Origin: Micropterix aruncella
Lineage: Eukaryota > Arthropoda > Insecta > Lepidoptera > Micropterigidae
Direction: 5' to 3'
DNA length: 64,000 nt
Assembly: GCA_944548615.1 (NCBI GenBank)
Contig: OX155962.1
Span: forward strand, 2,569,298 to 2,633,297
Each line of letters begins with the position of its first letter. Within the stretch, counting starts at the first letter, position 1. The translations under genes and the position numbers were made by a program. Below the pieces are notes generated by a model. The model was not told where the DNA came from. It worked only from the letters and a program-made list of their open reading frames with translations, and made no database searches. Shown in pieces: positions 1-10,782 of this stretch.

Positions 1-135
1 ATTGCGTTGCGTCGCATATTATTCCAAATTTTCGTTAACTGCTCGTCGACTATATTTATGAAATAATTATTCAGATGAGATAAATCCCTGGCTACTTGCT
101 TGGAAAGTCTTGGGGTCACCCTAAAACTATCCGGG
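1..135 (-). repeat. Family 1 dispersed repeat, fragment
   Basis: The stretch around 97-125 is the reverse complement of the family 1 core (CACCCCAAGACTTTCC type). The flanking text with 'aaataattattcagatga' matches the copies at 41.8 and 42.2 kb. The copy is cut by the window edge. No coding capacity is visible, and the class of element is unknown. Confidence 0.65.
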
Positions 136-223
136 TTACACCGGATTTTTTTCATGATATAATTTCCCTTTTTCGATCCGTTATTTTGCCAATGAACCAC
201 TGGTGATAAAAGATTGACTTTTG

Positions 224-287
224 ATAGTGTTTTGTCTTTTATCACCTATACGATTCCACGTATGGGTGATAAAAGCCAAAACACTAT
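224..287. repeat. Imperfect hairpin
   Basis: Arms 224-250 and 261-287 are inverted copies matching at about 25 of 27 positions, around a 10-base loop. Each arm contains GTGATAAAAG and AAAACACTAT. It may be the core of a small MITE; no target-site duplication was recognised. Confidence 0.7.
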
Positions 288-866
288 TTCTTTTTTTTAT
301 ATAGGATACGACACTTTGAGAAGAAGATGACTAATCCTCAATAACATCCGCCTTAACCGGTTAAACTTATCGAAATAAACCGCAACTTGCCTTGTGCCGT
401 ACTGATCGTTAGATAAGGCACTTTTTAATATCGACACACGGATAGGCCGAAGCAGGCGACTTTCGATGATCGATCAAAGAAGAAATGCATCCGAACACGA
501 CACAAAGAGGATTTGACGTAGTAAACCTCGAAGGGAATTTGCATTCAGCTTGTCAAGTCATCAAAGCCGACGATGAATGGCGTTTCATTGAAAGCGACTT
601 CGCGGATTTGACCGCAGTTACGCTTCTCTTCGCAGTAGGTACATAATATGAGAGCTAACCTTATAACGTTATTGTTAACAGGCGGGGTCCACGTAGCCAT
701 TTTAATTTCAATGTTGACGCGAATACGTATAGAAGTTCAAGCTGGATATTAAATGACACTTTAAAAACCTTGATGTAACATTTTCATGACTATACAAAAC
801 CACCGAATAACTCAGAAACTAAAAGTCCAACGGGGATGGTTCTAGTACATGGGCCACTCTGTATAT
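288..866. other. Non-coding interval, possible mariner end at right
   Basis: No gene is seen. The last 20 or so bases (CCACTCTGTATA) resemble the outer end of a mariner/Tc1-type terminal repeat, so 735-866 may be the tail of an eroded element. This is a weak call. Confidence 0.3.
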
Positions 867-899
867 TTTGAGATGCCACAAAACTAGAGGAGCTAGAAC

Positions 900-1975
900 T
901 GGCAACACTGCATTTTTAAATACCACCATCCTTAAGTACCTACATACGATTTGCCATCGAAACATGGATTTGTCGAGAGAACATGTGCGCGATGAAAGTC
1001 CTTCACGAATTACTGTGTTTCGCTTGTATATCAAATTTAAAGAGGACGGATATCGCTTGGTGATGAGGCATGTGCTGATAGGCCCTGTCTGTTATTCGGT
1101 TACTGTTGGAAACATTGAGAAAGTGAGACTTATGATCGAAGAAGATCCAAGATGCACCGATTACAGCGATTGAGGCAACTCTTGGTGTTGGGTCCGCAAC
1201 AGTAAATTAAATTTTATACGATCATCTTCATATGAACAAAAATAACTCGGTGGGATCATACATATGTATATACATACATCCGCTTAATGATTTCCAAAGG
1301 GCAGATATAACGTAGAAACTTTAGAAATGATAAATAATGGTAGACATCGTATTCTTTCTAAAGTAGTAACAGGTGATGAAACATACATACCATTCTATGA
1401 TATTCCTACCCGCTAGGAGAGCCGTGTGTGGATTTACGAAGATGCACCAACACCAACAATGGCAAAAAAGCAAAGGTCTGTTAAGAAAGTTAAGTACGCA
1501 GTATTCTTTCGTAATACAGGATTAGTGAAAGCAATTAAGCTTGAAGATCAACGTACAGTTACATCAAACTGATACGCCATAAAATGTTTATCTGCAGTTC
1601 TTGAGTCAGTCAATACGAGTATTCACGAGTTAATATTGCATCACGACAATGCATCCTCACATACTGCACAGCAGACAGTTGAATTTTTGCTTGAAAATAA
1701 TGTAACAGTCATTGAACATCCACCCTATTAGCCTGATTTGGCTATGTGTGATTTCTGGTTGTTCTTTAACATAAAGAAACAGTTACGTCGTCGACTAATA
1801 AATAACATGTCCTTCGAAATGAAACAAGCATTAAATGGAAAAAACATAAAATCGAAATTATCAAATCCCTTCTTATCAAAATTATAAATTTAAAACAAAT
1901 AAAATAGAAGCAACCCTTAAATATTGATAATATTGGGGATAATATTACGAAACGCTTAAATAATGAGCAACCTGT
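900..1975 (+). pseudogene. mariner transposase pseudogene
   Basis: This is a decayed DD34D mariner transposase, the nuclear cut-and-paste enzyme of the IS630/Tc1/mariner superfamily. In pieces and several frames one can read the N-terminal helix-turn-helix region (IEKVRLMIEEDP, about 1110-1150) and the first catalytic Asp in VVTGDETYI (about 1366-1392). The second is in LHHDNASSHTA (about 1636-1668), and the HPPY..PDLA.CDFWLF block follows (about 1717-1760). Internal stops (TAG at about 1412 and 1730, TGA at about 1570) and frameshifts rule out function. A typical member has about 345 codons, and most of that span is represented. The sequence ends in GAGCAACCTGTATGTA at about 1975, which resembles a mariner terminal repeat; the matching left end is not clear. 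Confidence 0.88.
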
Positions 1976-2320
1976 ATGTACGTGATTTGGCTAGCCATGA
2001 TAGTAACAGATGCGGCCGAAAAGTAATTCACTACTCAACACAGCTTAAAATAGCTGTGTAAATTTCGGCTAGAACTAAAATCTTATTATCTAAGATTTTC
2101 AAGATATTTAGTGGTAACTTAATTGACCGTAAACTCGATACTTATTCTGAGCGTAGAGGCTTTCTTTTATATCACAGTCAAACCAGACCTGGTTTTAGTG
2201 ATATATCTAATGTATTCATTTTGTATCGTTTTTTTGTTCAAAATAATAATAATAATAATCTAATACCCTATATAATCAATGTTACCACTCATCACGCAGC
2301 CGATGTAACGGCGCTGCCGT
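1976..2320. other. Non-coding AT-rich interval
   Basis: No gene or recognisable element is seen. A short AAT microsatellite lies near 2243-2258. Confidence 0.6.
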
Positions 2321-2323
2321 TTG

Positions 2324-2367
2324 AATTTTACCACCGGTGGTAAAATTTTACCAGGCGGCGCCGCCTG
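2324..2367. repeat. Two adjacent perfect palindromes
   Basis: 2324-2347 is a 24-bp perfect palindrome centred on ACCACCGGTGGT. Only four bases later, 2352-2367 is a 16-bp perfect palindrome (CAGGCGGCGCCGCCTG). The pair could form cruciforms or be the fused ends of a MITE or paired protein-binding sites. Nothing else identifies them. Confidence 0.85.
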
Positions 2368-3239
2368 CCGCTGTCATTATGAGCGGCACACAGGTCTAAT
2401 CTGTACGCGGTTTTACAGTACCAAATCAAAAGAAGAGAGACGACCGTTTACAGCCGCAGAAAAACTTGTCAATAATAATATTTTAGGGTCCCAAAGACCC
2501 ATAATATCCGGTACTGTTTCAAAATTAGTCGCGCTCTATAAACGGTCGAATCAGTGGTGTGCATTTTTATTGTCGTTTTTAGCAGGCCCGTCAATGAGTC
2601 GGCGTTTGCAGCGAGCCGGAATCGGGACTCGGAGAGAGCAACCAACGGCGGATATGGGGCGTGCAAAAAACAAACGAATCACTCGTGGTGTGCAGTTTAA
2701 AATACAGTAAAAGCAAAAAAGGATTTTTTAAAACAAGCTTTGTTTTCCACCAGGGAGTTCCAGTGGCGGTCTTCCGGCTCTATCTTCAGACCATGTGTAA
2801 TGGAAAGTACTCATGATAACAAAACATACTAGCCCAAATTCGACTGTCCTACCATTTGCCATCAAGGAGTTCCAGTCTCTACATCTCAGCTCCATCATCA
2901 AATCAACTCGATGGTACTATACAGCATTGTCACCAAACTTGAAAAAATGGTTTGCAAATTTTGAAACAGACAACTTACATTGTAAATTAATAAAAAGCTT
3001 GTAAAAATACTTAAAAATAATAGGTAATTAAATCCTTACAAATATTCAGAAAGTGATTTGATCGCGTCTTTAAGCACAGGATATATTGAAATAAATACTG
3101 CAAAGATATCATTTGTTGTTGAGATAGAAGCCAAAAAACTGAATTTGGATTTATATTCTAATATATTATTCTCCCTGACTATTAAATCAAGTATAGCATA
3201 TTTTGATTATTTGTATGTATGTAATATTGAATATAATAT
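2368..3239. other. Unassigned interval
   Basis: A 129-codon ORF (2321-2710) overlaps this stretch, but it has no recognisable domain and starts inside the palindromes, so I do not call it a gene. The rest is AT-rich non-coding DNA. Confidence 0.5.
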
Positions 3240-3332
3240 TACAGCCATATCAACTATTGTGATAGTTATGTTTCTACATGACTGCTCAACAAAAAAGGAG
3301 TGTAATGTGTTCAGGGTTCATATACGTGGGTA

Positions 3333-4199
3333 GGTCCATAAGTTTCCGGCCCCACCCAATTCTGATGCTTAAAATCAGTTGTGGCTTGTGCTATCGGATG
3401 ACACAACATCTGCTGCTTATGTGTACAGCGCCTCACTAATTTATTTTCAGTAGTTTCGTTTAGACGTTGATTCGAATCAAACGAGTCGACAAGTTTTTGA
3501 ATATGTTTTAAACCATATATCGCGACGTGATAAAAAAAAACACTAAAGAAGGTCTTTCACCGGCAAAAATTAAACGTTGTTTGTATGTAGTGTATGGGGC
3601 CTCTTCTCCTTCATATTCCATTGTAAAAGTATGGGCAAAGCTATTCAAACTGGGCCGAGAAACAATAGCAGACGATCCTCGCTCCGGGCGACCTGCAGAA
3701 GCCGTTACTCCAGAAATTATTGATCTCGTGGAAATTGAACTGCTTAAAGACCGCTTATGAATTGTGCAGTTCTACTGCGCCGTTTGCGAGATGTCATTAA
3801 TCAAAAAAGACGAGGAAAACTGAATAGAGGTGTTCGGCTATTTCACGACAATTCACCTGTGCATACAGCACTTATTTCCAAGACTGCTATGAATGAATGT
3901 GAGTTCTCGGAAATATCTCACCCACCCTACCGCTCAGATCTAGCCCCTAGCGATTACTGCCTGTTCTCCAAATTAACATCCGACTTGGGGGGAGGAAGTT
4001 TCAGACCGATGAAGAGGTTCAAGAAGCCGTTGGGGCCCATTTTCAAACAAAGAAAAGAATTATTTTTTTAAGGGTATGGAGATGCTTTTAATGAAATATA
4101 ATAAATGTATTGAACTTAACGGAGAGTATATTTAAAAACAGTAAGCAACATGTTTTTATTTTCACCTTATTTATACCTCGGGCCGGAAACTTATGGACC
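3333..4199 (+). mobile_element. Internally deleted mariner element
   Basis: The terminal inverted repeats read GGTCCATAAGTTTCCGGCC at the left (from 3333) and the exact inverse at the right (to 4199). They are flanked by a TA duplication (3331-3332, 4200-4201), as expected for mariner. At 867 bp it is shorter than the usual 1.3 kb because the middle of the transposase is missing. Confidence 0.92.
3527..4071 (+). pseudogene. mariner transposase, internally deleted
   Basis: The N-terminal part reads KKNTKEGLSPAKIKRCL and ends in a typical mariner linker (DDPRSGRP..VTPEIID) at about 3758. It then jumps, in a new frame, to the C-terminal half with LFHDNSPVHTA and HPPYRSDLAPSDYCLF (about 3838-3965). 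The central segment carrying the first catalytic Asp is gone, so the protein cannot be active. The intact TIRs mean that such a copy could in principle have been mobilised by a relative acting in trans. Confidence 0.88.
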
Positions 4200-4364
4200 T
4201 ACCAACGTATGTATATTTTCCGTTTCTTTATTCCACCGTAACTTCTAAACTCTTGAACCGGTTTAGAAGTGTGTGGTATTTTTAGACTCGTTATATCATC
4301 CCAAATGTCATATAGTGCCTTAACTGTCCAAATATCAGTTAAGTAGTTGTCTAAATGTCCAAAT

Positions 4365-5024
4365 CCTGACTCTGAACTCAGAATACAAATTCACAATGAA
4401 AAGTGCGATTATATTAAAAGATTAACAAAATGCAAATGCCCTTGTATTGATCGCACTGATAGTATAAAATATCTCGGAGTGCAAATAGACTGTCATCTAA
4501 GATGGAATACGCATATTAATAGCATAACCAATAAAACCAGAAAGTTGGCATATGTTTTTAGAGATCTAAGGTCAGTTTTAGATAATAAATCGCTAAAAAC
4601 TGTATATTTTACCCTTGCACAGTCAATATGGATGTATGGAATTCACTCCTGGGGTGGAAGTTCTCTGACACACATCGATAAGCTGCTTAGGGCTCAAAAA
4701 CTTATTTTTAAAATTATGTGTCGTCGGCCAATGAGATTCCCTTCGGAATCGCTATACAACGAAGCATCCGTCCTCAATATTAGACAGCTTTATATAAAAA
4801 GTATCGTCACCCATTTCCATAAAAATGTCAGCAAACAAGTGACCATATGCTCCTATCACAACACCAGGTCAGCAACTGTGGAATAATTCCTTGTTCCTAA
4901 AACAAGAACTGCATTTGCTCAGCGGCATTATCTTTTTATGGCCCCTCGAGCCTACAATACAGTTGAAAACTATATTAAATCTGTAAATAGCATCATTATT
5001 TTTAAGAAACAAATCCATACTTAG
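4365..5024 (+). pseudogene. LINE ORF2, C-terminal part of reverse transcriptase
   Basis: The reading frame starts inside the reverse transcriptase, after the catalytic YADD region. It shows the conserved KYLGVQID.HL.W..HI block near 4470 and the C-terminal NTRSA..., PRAYN and FKKQIH motifs shared by CR1/Jockey-group LINEs. One in-frame TAA (4884-4886) interrupts the otherwise continuous frame, which ends at TAG 5022-5024. Endonuclease and polymerase core are absent because of the 5' truncation. Confidence 0.85.
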
Positions 5025-5919
5025 CTTCTAAATATGGGTAGAGATGGGGTTGAAACTCTATTTTTCCATCTTGAATTTTGAAGTATTAGAAGTGTCCTAA
5101 ACATTTACATTTTTTATTTTTTTATATGTTTTATTTAACTATCTGACTATCTGACTATCTAGTAATTTAATAATTTTGAATACCTATTAAGCCATATATC
5201 CATTTATATTATAAATGTATACTATTTAATTTCTTTTAATATAAATATTTCTACGGCTGCTATTATAAAATGTAAGTATGTATCTAACTTTAGTTTAATT
5301 TTGTAACTGTATAACTTTTATTATTTAAAAAGTGTTAGTAGTACGTTGTTAAAAAACCGCTTGCTGCGAACCCTTGAAGTCGTTAATCACTAGTCAATCA
5401 GTTCAGTTGCGTTCAATATGAAACTATCTGCCTACCTGCATTATGGATAGCAATATTTACAGGGAAACGAGCGGAACTCATATGAATACGATGCGACAAT
5501 CACCTCTATATTGCAAAAGAGGGGATTCGCGCTTGTGAATTCTATTCTGCGGTTAAAAAACTAGAAAAATAACAAAATAATAAAATAAATAATAATAATA
5601 ATAATGACTATAAATTGAAATAGAAATAATTAAAAATATATATATATTAGATCTTTCCTAACACAACCTGACACAGCCGTGGCTCTCTAGTGTGACTCCC
5701 GAAGTGAGCTCGCCTTAACACAGGGGTGCCTAGCAAGGCGGGCTCGGCTGCTCTTTGCTTAGCATAATAGAAAGATTATCTGTAACCTAGGCTCAGACAG
5801 ATGTATCATGCGTAACTTTAAAAGCATACGACGGCATTGTATAAATTGACATTTTATTTTCTGTTGTGCTCATGAATTTGAATGTATATGTATGTGTAAA
5901 TAAAATAAATAAATAAAAA
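4365..5919 (+). mobile_element. 5'-truncated CR1/Jockey-group LINE
   Basis: The fragment is flanked by a perfect 13-bp duplication, TAAATGTCCAAAT (4352-4364 and 5920-5932), which defines the insertion in family 3. It carries the end of ORF2, a 3' UTR of about 900 bp, and an A-rich tail built on AAAT units just before the right duplication. These are marks of target-primed reverse transcription with 5' truncation. Confidence 0.92.
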
Positions 5920-6130
5920 TAAATGTCCAAATATCAATAAATTATCATAAATATATCGTGTTTATTATCAAATAGCAGGTGTGATTGGTCCATTCCAGAA
6001 ATATACATGTATCTAAATATATGGATAAACACATAAACCACACATATTTCATAAAAAAAACCATAATAAACATAATTATAAATACAATAGTTAACCTTCT
6101 GTAACGGCAGTCGTGTTTTTTATTCTTTTT

Positions 6131-6800
6131 ATTATATTTATTTGTTATTAATTATTTTTTTACATTTTAATTGTGTTACTCAACCAAGTGTAGGAATACC
6201 AATCTACTTGAGCAATTGATTCTATTGTATTTGATTGTAGTCTTCAGATCCCAAAGGGCGCCCATGAGCTGATAGGGCATTGAACCTAACCTAGTATATC
6301 TAGCATATAATAGATAAGAATAAGAATAACAAAGCTAGTGATACGTTTTTAAGACAATTTAAAGTATCCTGGAATAACAACATAGCTTCGAAACGCATTC
6401 ATGGATTAAGCCATCAATCTAGCGCATAAACAACGAAAATATAACGTGACTACAAGCTCGAAAACATTAAAGAGAAATGTCCCGCGTTCTAAAGAAACCT
6501 CCATAAAGCATAATATTTTACTTGTCTTTTTTTGATTTCTCGAAATGTCCGACGTTTAATTTATGTAGGTACCTACGCTCGCCATGCCGGTCCGAAGCTA
6601 AGCACGCGCATAGAAGAGGATCCGTACGAGCTTACAAGAGATAGTAACGATAATTTATTTCCCGTAGCGTCAAAGGTGCCCTGTGTTTAGGAGGCGGTCT
6701 CGGAGGTTGCACGCCAGTATTCGGCTGCTTCCCGCTGCGAGGCAACAACTAGGCGACAAAGTGCTCCTCGGCCTCACACGATATCGACGAGGGAAAATGA
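6131..6800. other. Unassigned interval
   Basis: No gene is seen. 6575-6790 is richer in GC than its surroundings, with no ORF or RNA fold that I can support. Confidence 0.5.
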
Positions 6801-6801
6801 A

Positions 6802-7583
6802 ATTAGGCTATTGTTATTGTAAATGATGCAGTGTATTGATAGAATTCGTATAAGGATGAGAGCGTAGGGTAAATGGACGAAAAAAGTAATAGATTCCAAT
6901 CGTAAACCGTAATCCGTAAAAAAAACGGATCTATAACATAGGTATACATCGACAAGATAAAGACCACCTTAACAGGGATCGGCCTAGATAAAATGACCTC
7001 GACACTCCCTTGTCATTAAAATGATCGAGTATGCATTTTCGAGCTATTCCCAATTTTTATAATCATGCCTATTTAAAAATACCTAAATAGAAATGTCAAA
7101 TATTTTGTTATTATCGCTACTAGTAAACAAATAAATAAAAACATCGGTTGTGTCACCACAAGACTGAAAGGCAATTAGGCTATTGTTATTGTAAATGGTG
7201 TTATTGTAAATTAGGCCATTGTTATTGTAAATGGTGCAGTGTATTGATAGAATTCGTATAAGGATGAGAGCGTAGAGTAAATGGACGAAAAAAGTAATAG
7301 ATTCCAATCGTAAACCGTAATCCGTAAAAAAAACGGATCTGTAACATAGGTATACATCGACAAGATAAAGACCACCTTAACAGGGATCGGCCTAGTTAAA
7401 ATGACCTCGACACTCCCTTGCCGTTAAAATGATCGAGTATGCATTTTCGAGCTATTCCCAATTTTTATAATCATCCCTATTTAAAAATAACTAAATAGAT
7501 TGTCAAATATTTTGTTATTATCGCTACTAGTAAACAAATAAATAAAAACATCGGTTGTATCACCACAAGACTGTAAGGCAAGT
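6802..7583. repeat. 408-bp tandem duplication
   Basis: Unit 1 (6802-7173) and unit 2 (7210-7583) are near-identical direct copies offset by 408 bp, with a partial third start (7174-7209) between them. Both end in the family 1 core (CACCACAAGACTG). Differences are single bases and a short indel, so the duplication is recent compared with its surroundings. Confidence 0.9.
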
Positions 7584-7900
7584 AGACCCCCCCCCCCCAC
7601 AAACCCGATACCAACACGATAGTGATTGTGTCAAGTTACTAAGATAGCAAAAGTATTTTTCCAAAATGGTATTTTTCCAAAAATTATGTAGTGTTTTCTT
7701 AAATACGCCGGTATTTCATTTTATAGCGTACTTGTATACGAGATATTCTAACCAAAAATTGATTTCGGTCCATCGAGGCATCTGTCTACCGAGTTTCCAG
7801 TCTCTAACTGCAATATTTCGAGATTGAAGTATGACTAGCGGCATGACGCGTGCTATTCATACTTCAATCTCAAATTATTCCAGTTAGAGGCTTGATTTTT
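7584..7900 (+). repeat. Family 1 dispersed repeat with C-tract
   Basis: This is the continuation of the family 1 copy begun at about 7550. A run of 11 C lies near 7588, followed by GTGATTGTG and the TATACGAGATATTC block, which is also present near 38.96 kb. 7790-7893 contains nested inverted repeats: GAGATTGAAGTATGA pairs with TCATACTTCAATCTC, and TCTCTAACTG with CAGTTAGAGG. Confidence 0.65.
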
Positions 7901-7977
7901 TTTTTAAGCTATTGCATAGCTTTTATCGCGGGCCTACTAAGCCAGCGCGGCGACCGAATGAAGAAATTTCTTAACGA

Positions 7978-8294
7978 ATATTAATGATTTTAAACTGATA
8001 ATTACGTCTAAACGAGTACTGCTTACGATTCGAAAAAAATATATGTTAAACAAGAACATTTTCCTAATATTCTTAGCTTTGAATATTTTAGATTTTGTTT
8101 ATATTACATAGTGTAATTAATTTGTGAAATTAGGTCTAACCGAACACAAAAACGACTACTACGCAAATAATATCTGGCATATTATTATGAAACCTGCACC
8201 ATTTTAAAGATAATTTCATTATCTATCTTTTTATCTACGATTTTTTTCGAATAATCCGGTTTTTCTGCTTTATCGAATAAAAAATTCGTGCGCG
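7978..8294 (+). repeat. Family 4 dispersed repeat, copy 1
   Basis: About 315 bp align with 48158-48480, including identical runs such as AAACTGATAATTACGTCT and GTCTAACCGAACACAA. No ORF. The two copies diverge by scattered substitutions and a few short indels. Confidence 0.85.
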
Positions 8295-8388
8295 GCGCTC
8301 TATCGGAAGACGTTTAAATTATTACGAATCATTTGCTACCGCAGCCGTAAATGATTCGGAATAATTTCAACGTTTTCCGATAGAGCGC
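8295..8388. repeat. Long hairpin, 40-bp arms
   Basis: Arms 8295-8334 and 8349-8388 are inverted copies with 37 of 40 matches around a 14-base loop; the outer ends read GCGCTCTATCGGAAG. It is the strongest foldback in the first 10 kb. Confidence 0.9.
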
Positions 8389-8496
8389 AGTTATCTGATA
8401 TCAGAAAAAATAAAATAAATTAATAATTACAATTGCATAACTTGTTAAAAATGCTATGCAATAGCTTTACCGCGGCAGTCCCCGAGTGCCACACGT

Positions 8497-9183
8497 ATTT
8501 ATTTTTTTATTTATTGGAATTATAAAAATAACCATTTACAATAGTATAATATTAAAACAAATGGCAAAAACTTTCCTCTTTCATTCACTGGCTAGTGCTG
8601 CCCCAACTGGGATATACCCGTTCCAGGGCAAGCAATTTATATAATTACATTTAAAACGAGGGTCGATTAATCAAACACAATAAAAAAAATAATAATTAAA
8701 ATATATAGGTATATATATATATATAATAATAATAAATATATATAATAATAAAAATTTAATAAAAATTACAATATTATATAGGAAATCGAAATACTAAATA
8801 CATTAGAATACACACATTCATTCATATATACACAATATATGTTAAGTCAGTTTCAACTTATTCTACTACATCGATCATAGCATGGATAGATAAACTCTCT
8901 TCTTGCAATAGCCATTTATATATTTTGCTTTTAAACAAATGACAATTGGGGCTGATTTTTATGTCACTGCTTAATTTATTGTAAAGTCTTGTAGCTATGA
9001 AAGAGTAGTGTCGCTGTCCGAAAGTCGTCTTCATCCTAGGTACATTCAAATTATCACTCAGGAGTTGTCTAGTGGGTTTCGTGTGCGTAATAATAAAAGA
9101 TTTATTTTGTTTGGCCACGAAAACCCAACGATACATATGTAGATGCCTTGTTGGACCGACCGAATTATGTTTTGAAATTTTGA
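8497..9183 (-). mobile_element. CR1/Jockey-group LINE 3' fragment
   Basis: On the minus strand an ORF2 C-terminus (9183 to 8858) is followed by an AT-rich 3' UTR and an A-rich tail near 8497-8515. The fragment is 5'-truncated. No TSD was identified. Confidence 0.75.
8858..9183 (-). pseudogene. LINE ORF2 C-terminus
   Basis: The frame carries the C-terminal signature of CR1/Jockey-group ORF2: NVPRMKTTFGQRHYSFIA, then LYNKLS and a FKSKIYKWLL helix. Similar text (AQRHYLFMAPRAYN) is in the fragment at 4365-5024, so the two are related LINEs in opposite orientations. No catalytic residues remain. Confidence 0.8.
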
Positions 9184-9299
9184 TTGGATTATCTCGTATA
9201 TAAAGCGATGCAACTAATATTTATAGATCCAATTTGTGAAAATACTACATTTTTTTGGAAAACTACTATTTCAATACCACGGATGAACTACAAATATAC

Positions 9300-9640
9300 T
9301 ATGGATAGGCGCGCAGGGGGGAGGTTGGGTTGGCGCAGGTGGGGGGAAAGGGGGGGGGGCTTGTCTATGCCTCCGGGAAGTCTTGGAGTGACAACCGATT
9401 TTTTCACTTTCCTGGCAAAGGAAAATATTGTGAACGCACTTCTGTGTGTATTCCTCTACGATAACGCCCAAACGCTTTATCCAATTGAGCTGAAATTCGG
9501 CATGCAGGCATCATTCGGTCATGGCAAGAGTTGAAAATATTGTAGTTGAAATCGGTCCACCAAGAGGGTGCGCTAGTTATATTTCAATCTCGAAGTTAAA
9601 TTCAAGTCTCTAAGTCCAAACTTAGAGACTTGAATTTCGG
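9300..9640 (-). repeat. Family 1 dispersed repeat with G-tracts
   Basis: 9360-9405 is the reverse complement of the family 1 core. The preceding 9309-9360 is a G-rich strip with several runs of three or more G that could form a G-quadruplex. CGATAACGCCCAAACGCTT near 9460 is shared with the copies at 41.84 and 42.19 kb. Confidence 0.7.
9598..9637. repeat. Perfect 17-bp hairpin
   Basis: AAATTCAAGTCTCTAAG (9598-9614) pairs perfectly with 9621-9637 across a six-base loop. It lies at the edge of a family 1 copy, as do the inverted repeats at 7.8 kb. Confidence 0.9.
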
Positions 9641-9832
9641 TACACAGATGCGTCGTAGGGTCGAAACCACATTGTTACATTTTGGTTGCAATATCACTAA
9701 TACAAGCGACGCAAAAAAGGGGAGGGGGTGTTGGGGGTTAAGGGTTTTTCTTGGGCTGACCCATCCGTTTTTTTTCGCTTCCTCGAACCAGTAATAAACC
9801 AGGAATAATATTGACCCATTATTAATGGGTTT

Positions 9833-10782
9833 TAAGGGGGGATCCTGGTTTAGAAGGCCAAAAAAACGTGTTTTTATGATATTTTTTTTAAACCTAAACT
9901 TCAAAACTGATCATGAATCTTTTATATCAGTTTAATTAACATTTGAAAGGTAAAAATATTATTTGTTGTACTAAAAAAAAACTATTTTTGAGATAATAAA
10001 TTGCAAGTGTTTCTGCCACTGCAATGATGGTATGTCTTTGCGTCGGTAAGAGCGAGCGTAATTATGCCTGAAACCAAAAAAATAACTAAGATAATAATTT
10101 TTGCATACGTATTTTGTAGATGAACTTAAAGAAACGTTATCATATTTGTATTTTTGAAAGTTTTAAAGAACTAAAATTGATTTTCGCCTCAATATTTTGT
10201 CTTTAACTAGTATAAAAAATATATGAAAACATTTTTTCCATTTATTTTAGTGCATATAGAAGAGAATTTAATAATCTTCTAATTTTTATTTGGAACAACT
10301 TGATCCATTAAGTAGTTTTTTATCACCGGGCGCATAACTGAAAAATATGGTTTTGGGAAAAACGCGTTTAAAGTTTTCCTTAAATAATAGTAGTATTTTT
10401 TTATACTTAGAGCAATCTAAGACTATCAGACATTACAGTGGTAAAAGATTTATAAATAGATTTAAATTTATTTTTTTTAAATATTAAAACAAGTTATTAT
10501 TATTAAATTAACATTAAACAAAGATTACAGAAATTACCTATACACCCGACAGATGAACGCAGTACTAAATATCACCTCAATACAGGCTCTGCCTAGTGAG
10601 GTGATAAAATCCCGCCGAAGCCGCACCTTTAGTAAATTTTCAGGGTTCTACATATTGTATGTACGACTAAATCATGTAAAATATATTAGAGGGAATTTAA
10701 TCATGTAATACTAGAGATAAATAAAATAAATAAAAATTTTAAAAAATGATTTTTTGGCCTTCTAAACCAGGCTCCCCCCTTA
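9833..10782. mobile_element. Candidate element with 33-bp inverted ends
   Basis: 9833-9865 and 10750-10782 are inverted copies with 32 of 33 matches (core CCTGGTTTAGAAGGCC). About 880 bp of AT-rich DNA without an ORF lies between. The matching ends suggest a non-autonomous DNA element or an inverted pair of older repeats. No clear TSD is seen. Confidence 0.6.

Larger units (their letters stand above)
3240..6130 (-). repeat. Family 3 dispersed repeat, split by two insertions
   Basis: Three pieces (about 3265-3330, 4202-4364 and 5933-6130) align in order with the reverse complement of the copies at 36258-36600 and 44740-45100. Shared landmarks are ACGGAAAA..ATACAT, GACATTTGGACA-type text and, at the far end, ACACGACTGCCGTTA (as reverse complement here). 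A mariner (3333-4199) and a LINE fragment (4365-5919) interrupt it. The family shows no ORF, and its class is unknown. Confidence 0.8.
7906..8467. mobile_element. Candidate non-autonomous element with 15-bp inverted ends
   Basis: AAGCTATTGCATAGC at 7906-7920 is repeated perfectly inverted at 8453-8467, with further weaker pairing on both sides (CGCGG follows each end). The 562-bp interior holds a family 4 repeat and a large hairpin but no ORF. No target-site duplication was recognised, so the class is open. Confidence 0.6.

Noticed and set aside
2321..2710. 129-codon ORF
   Set aside because: It starts inside the palindromes, shows no domain and has no flanking gene signals.
6575..6640. 5S rRNA-like text (CCGGTCCGAAGCTAAGCA)
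   Set aside because: Only a short resemblance; the rest of a 5S sequence or fold is absent.
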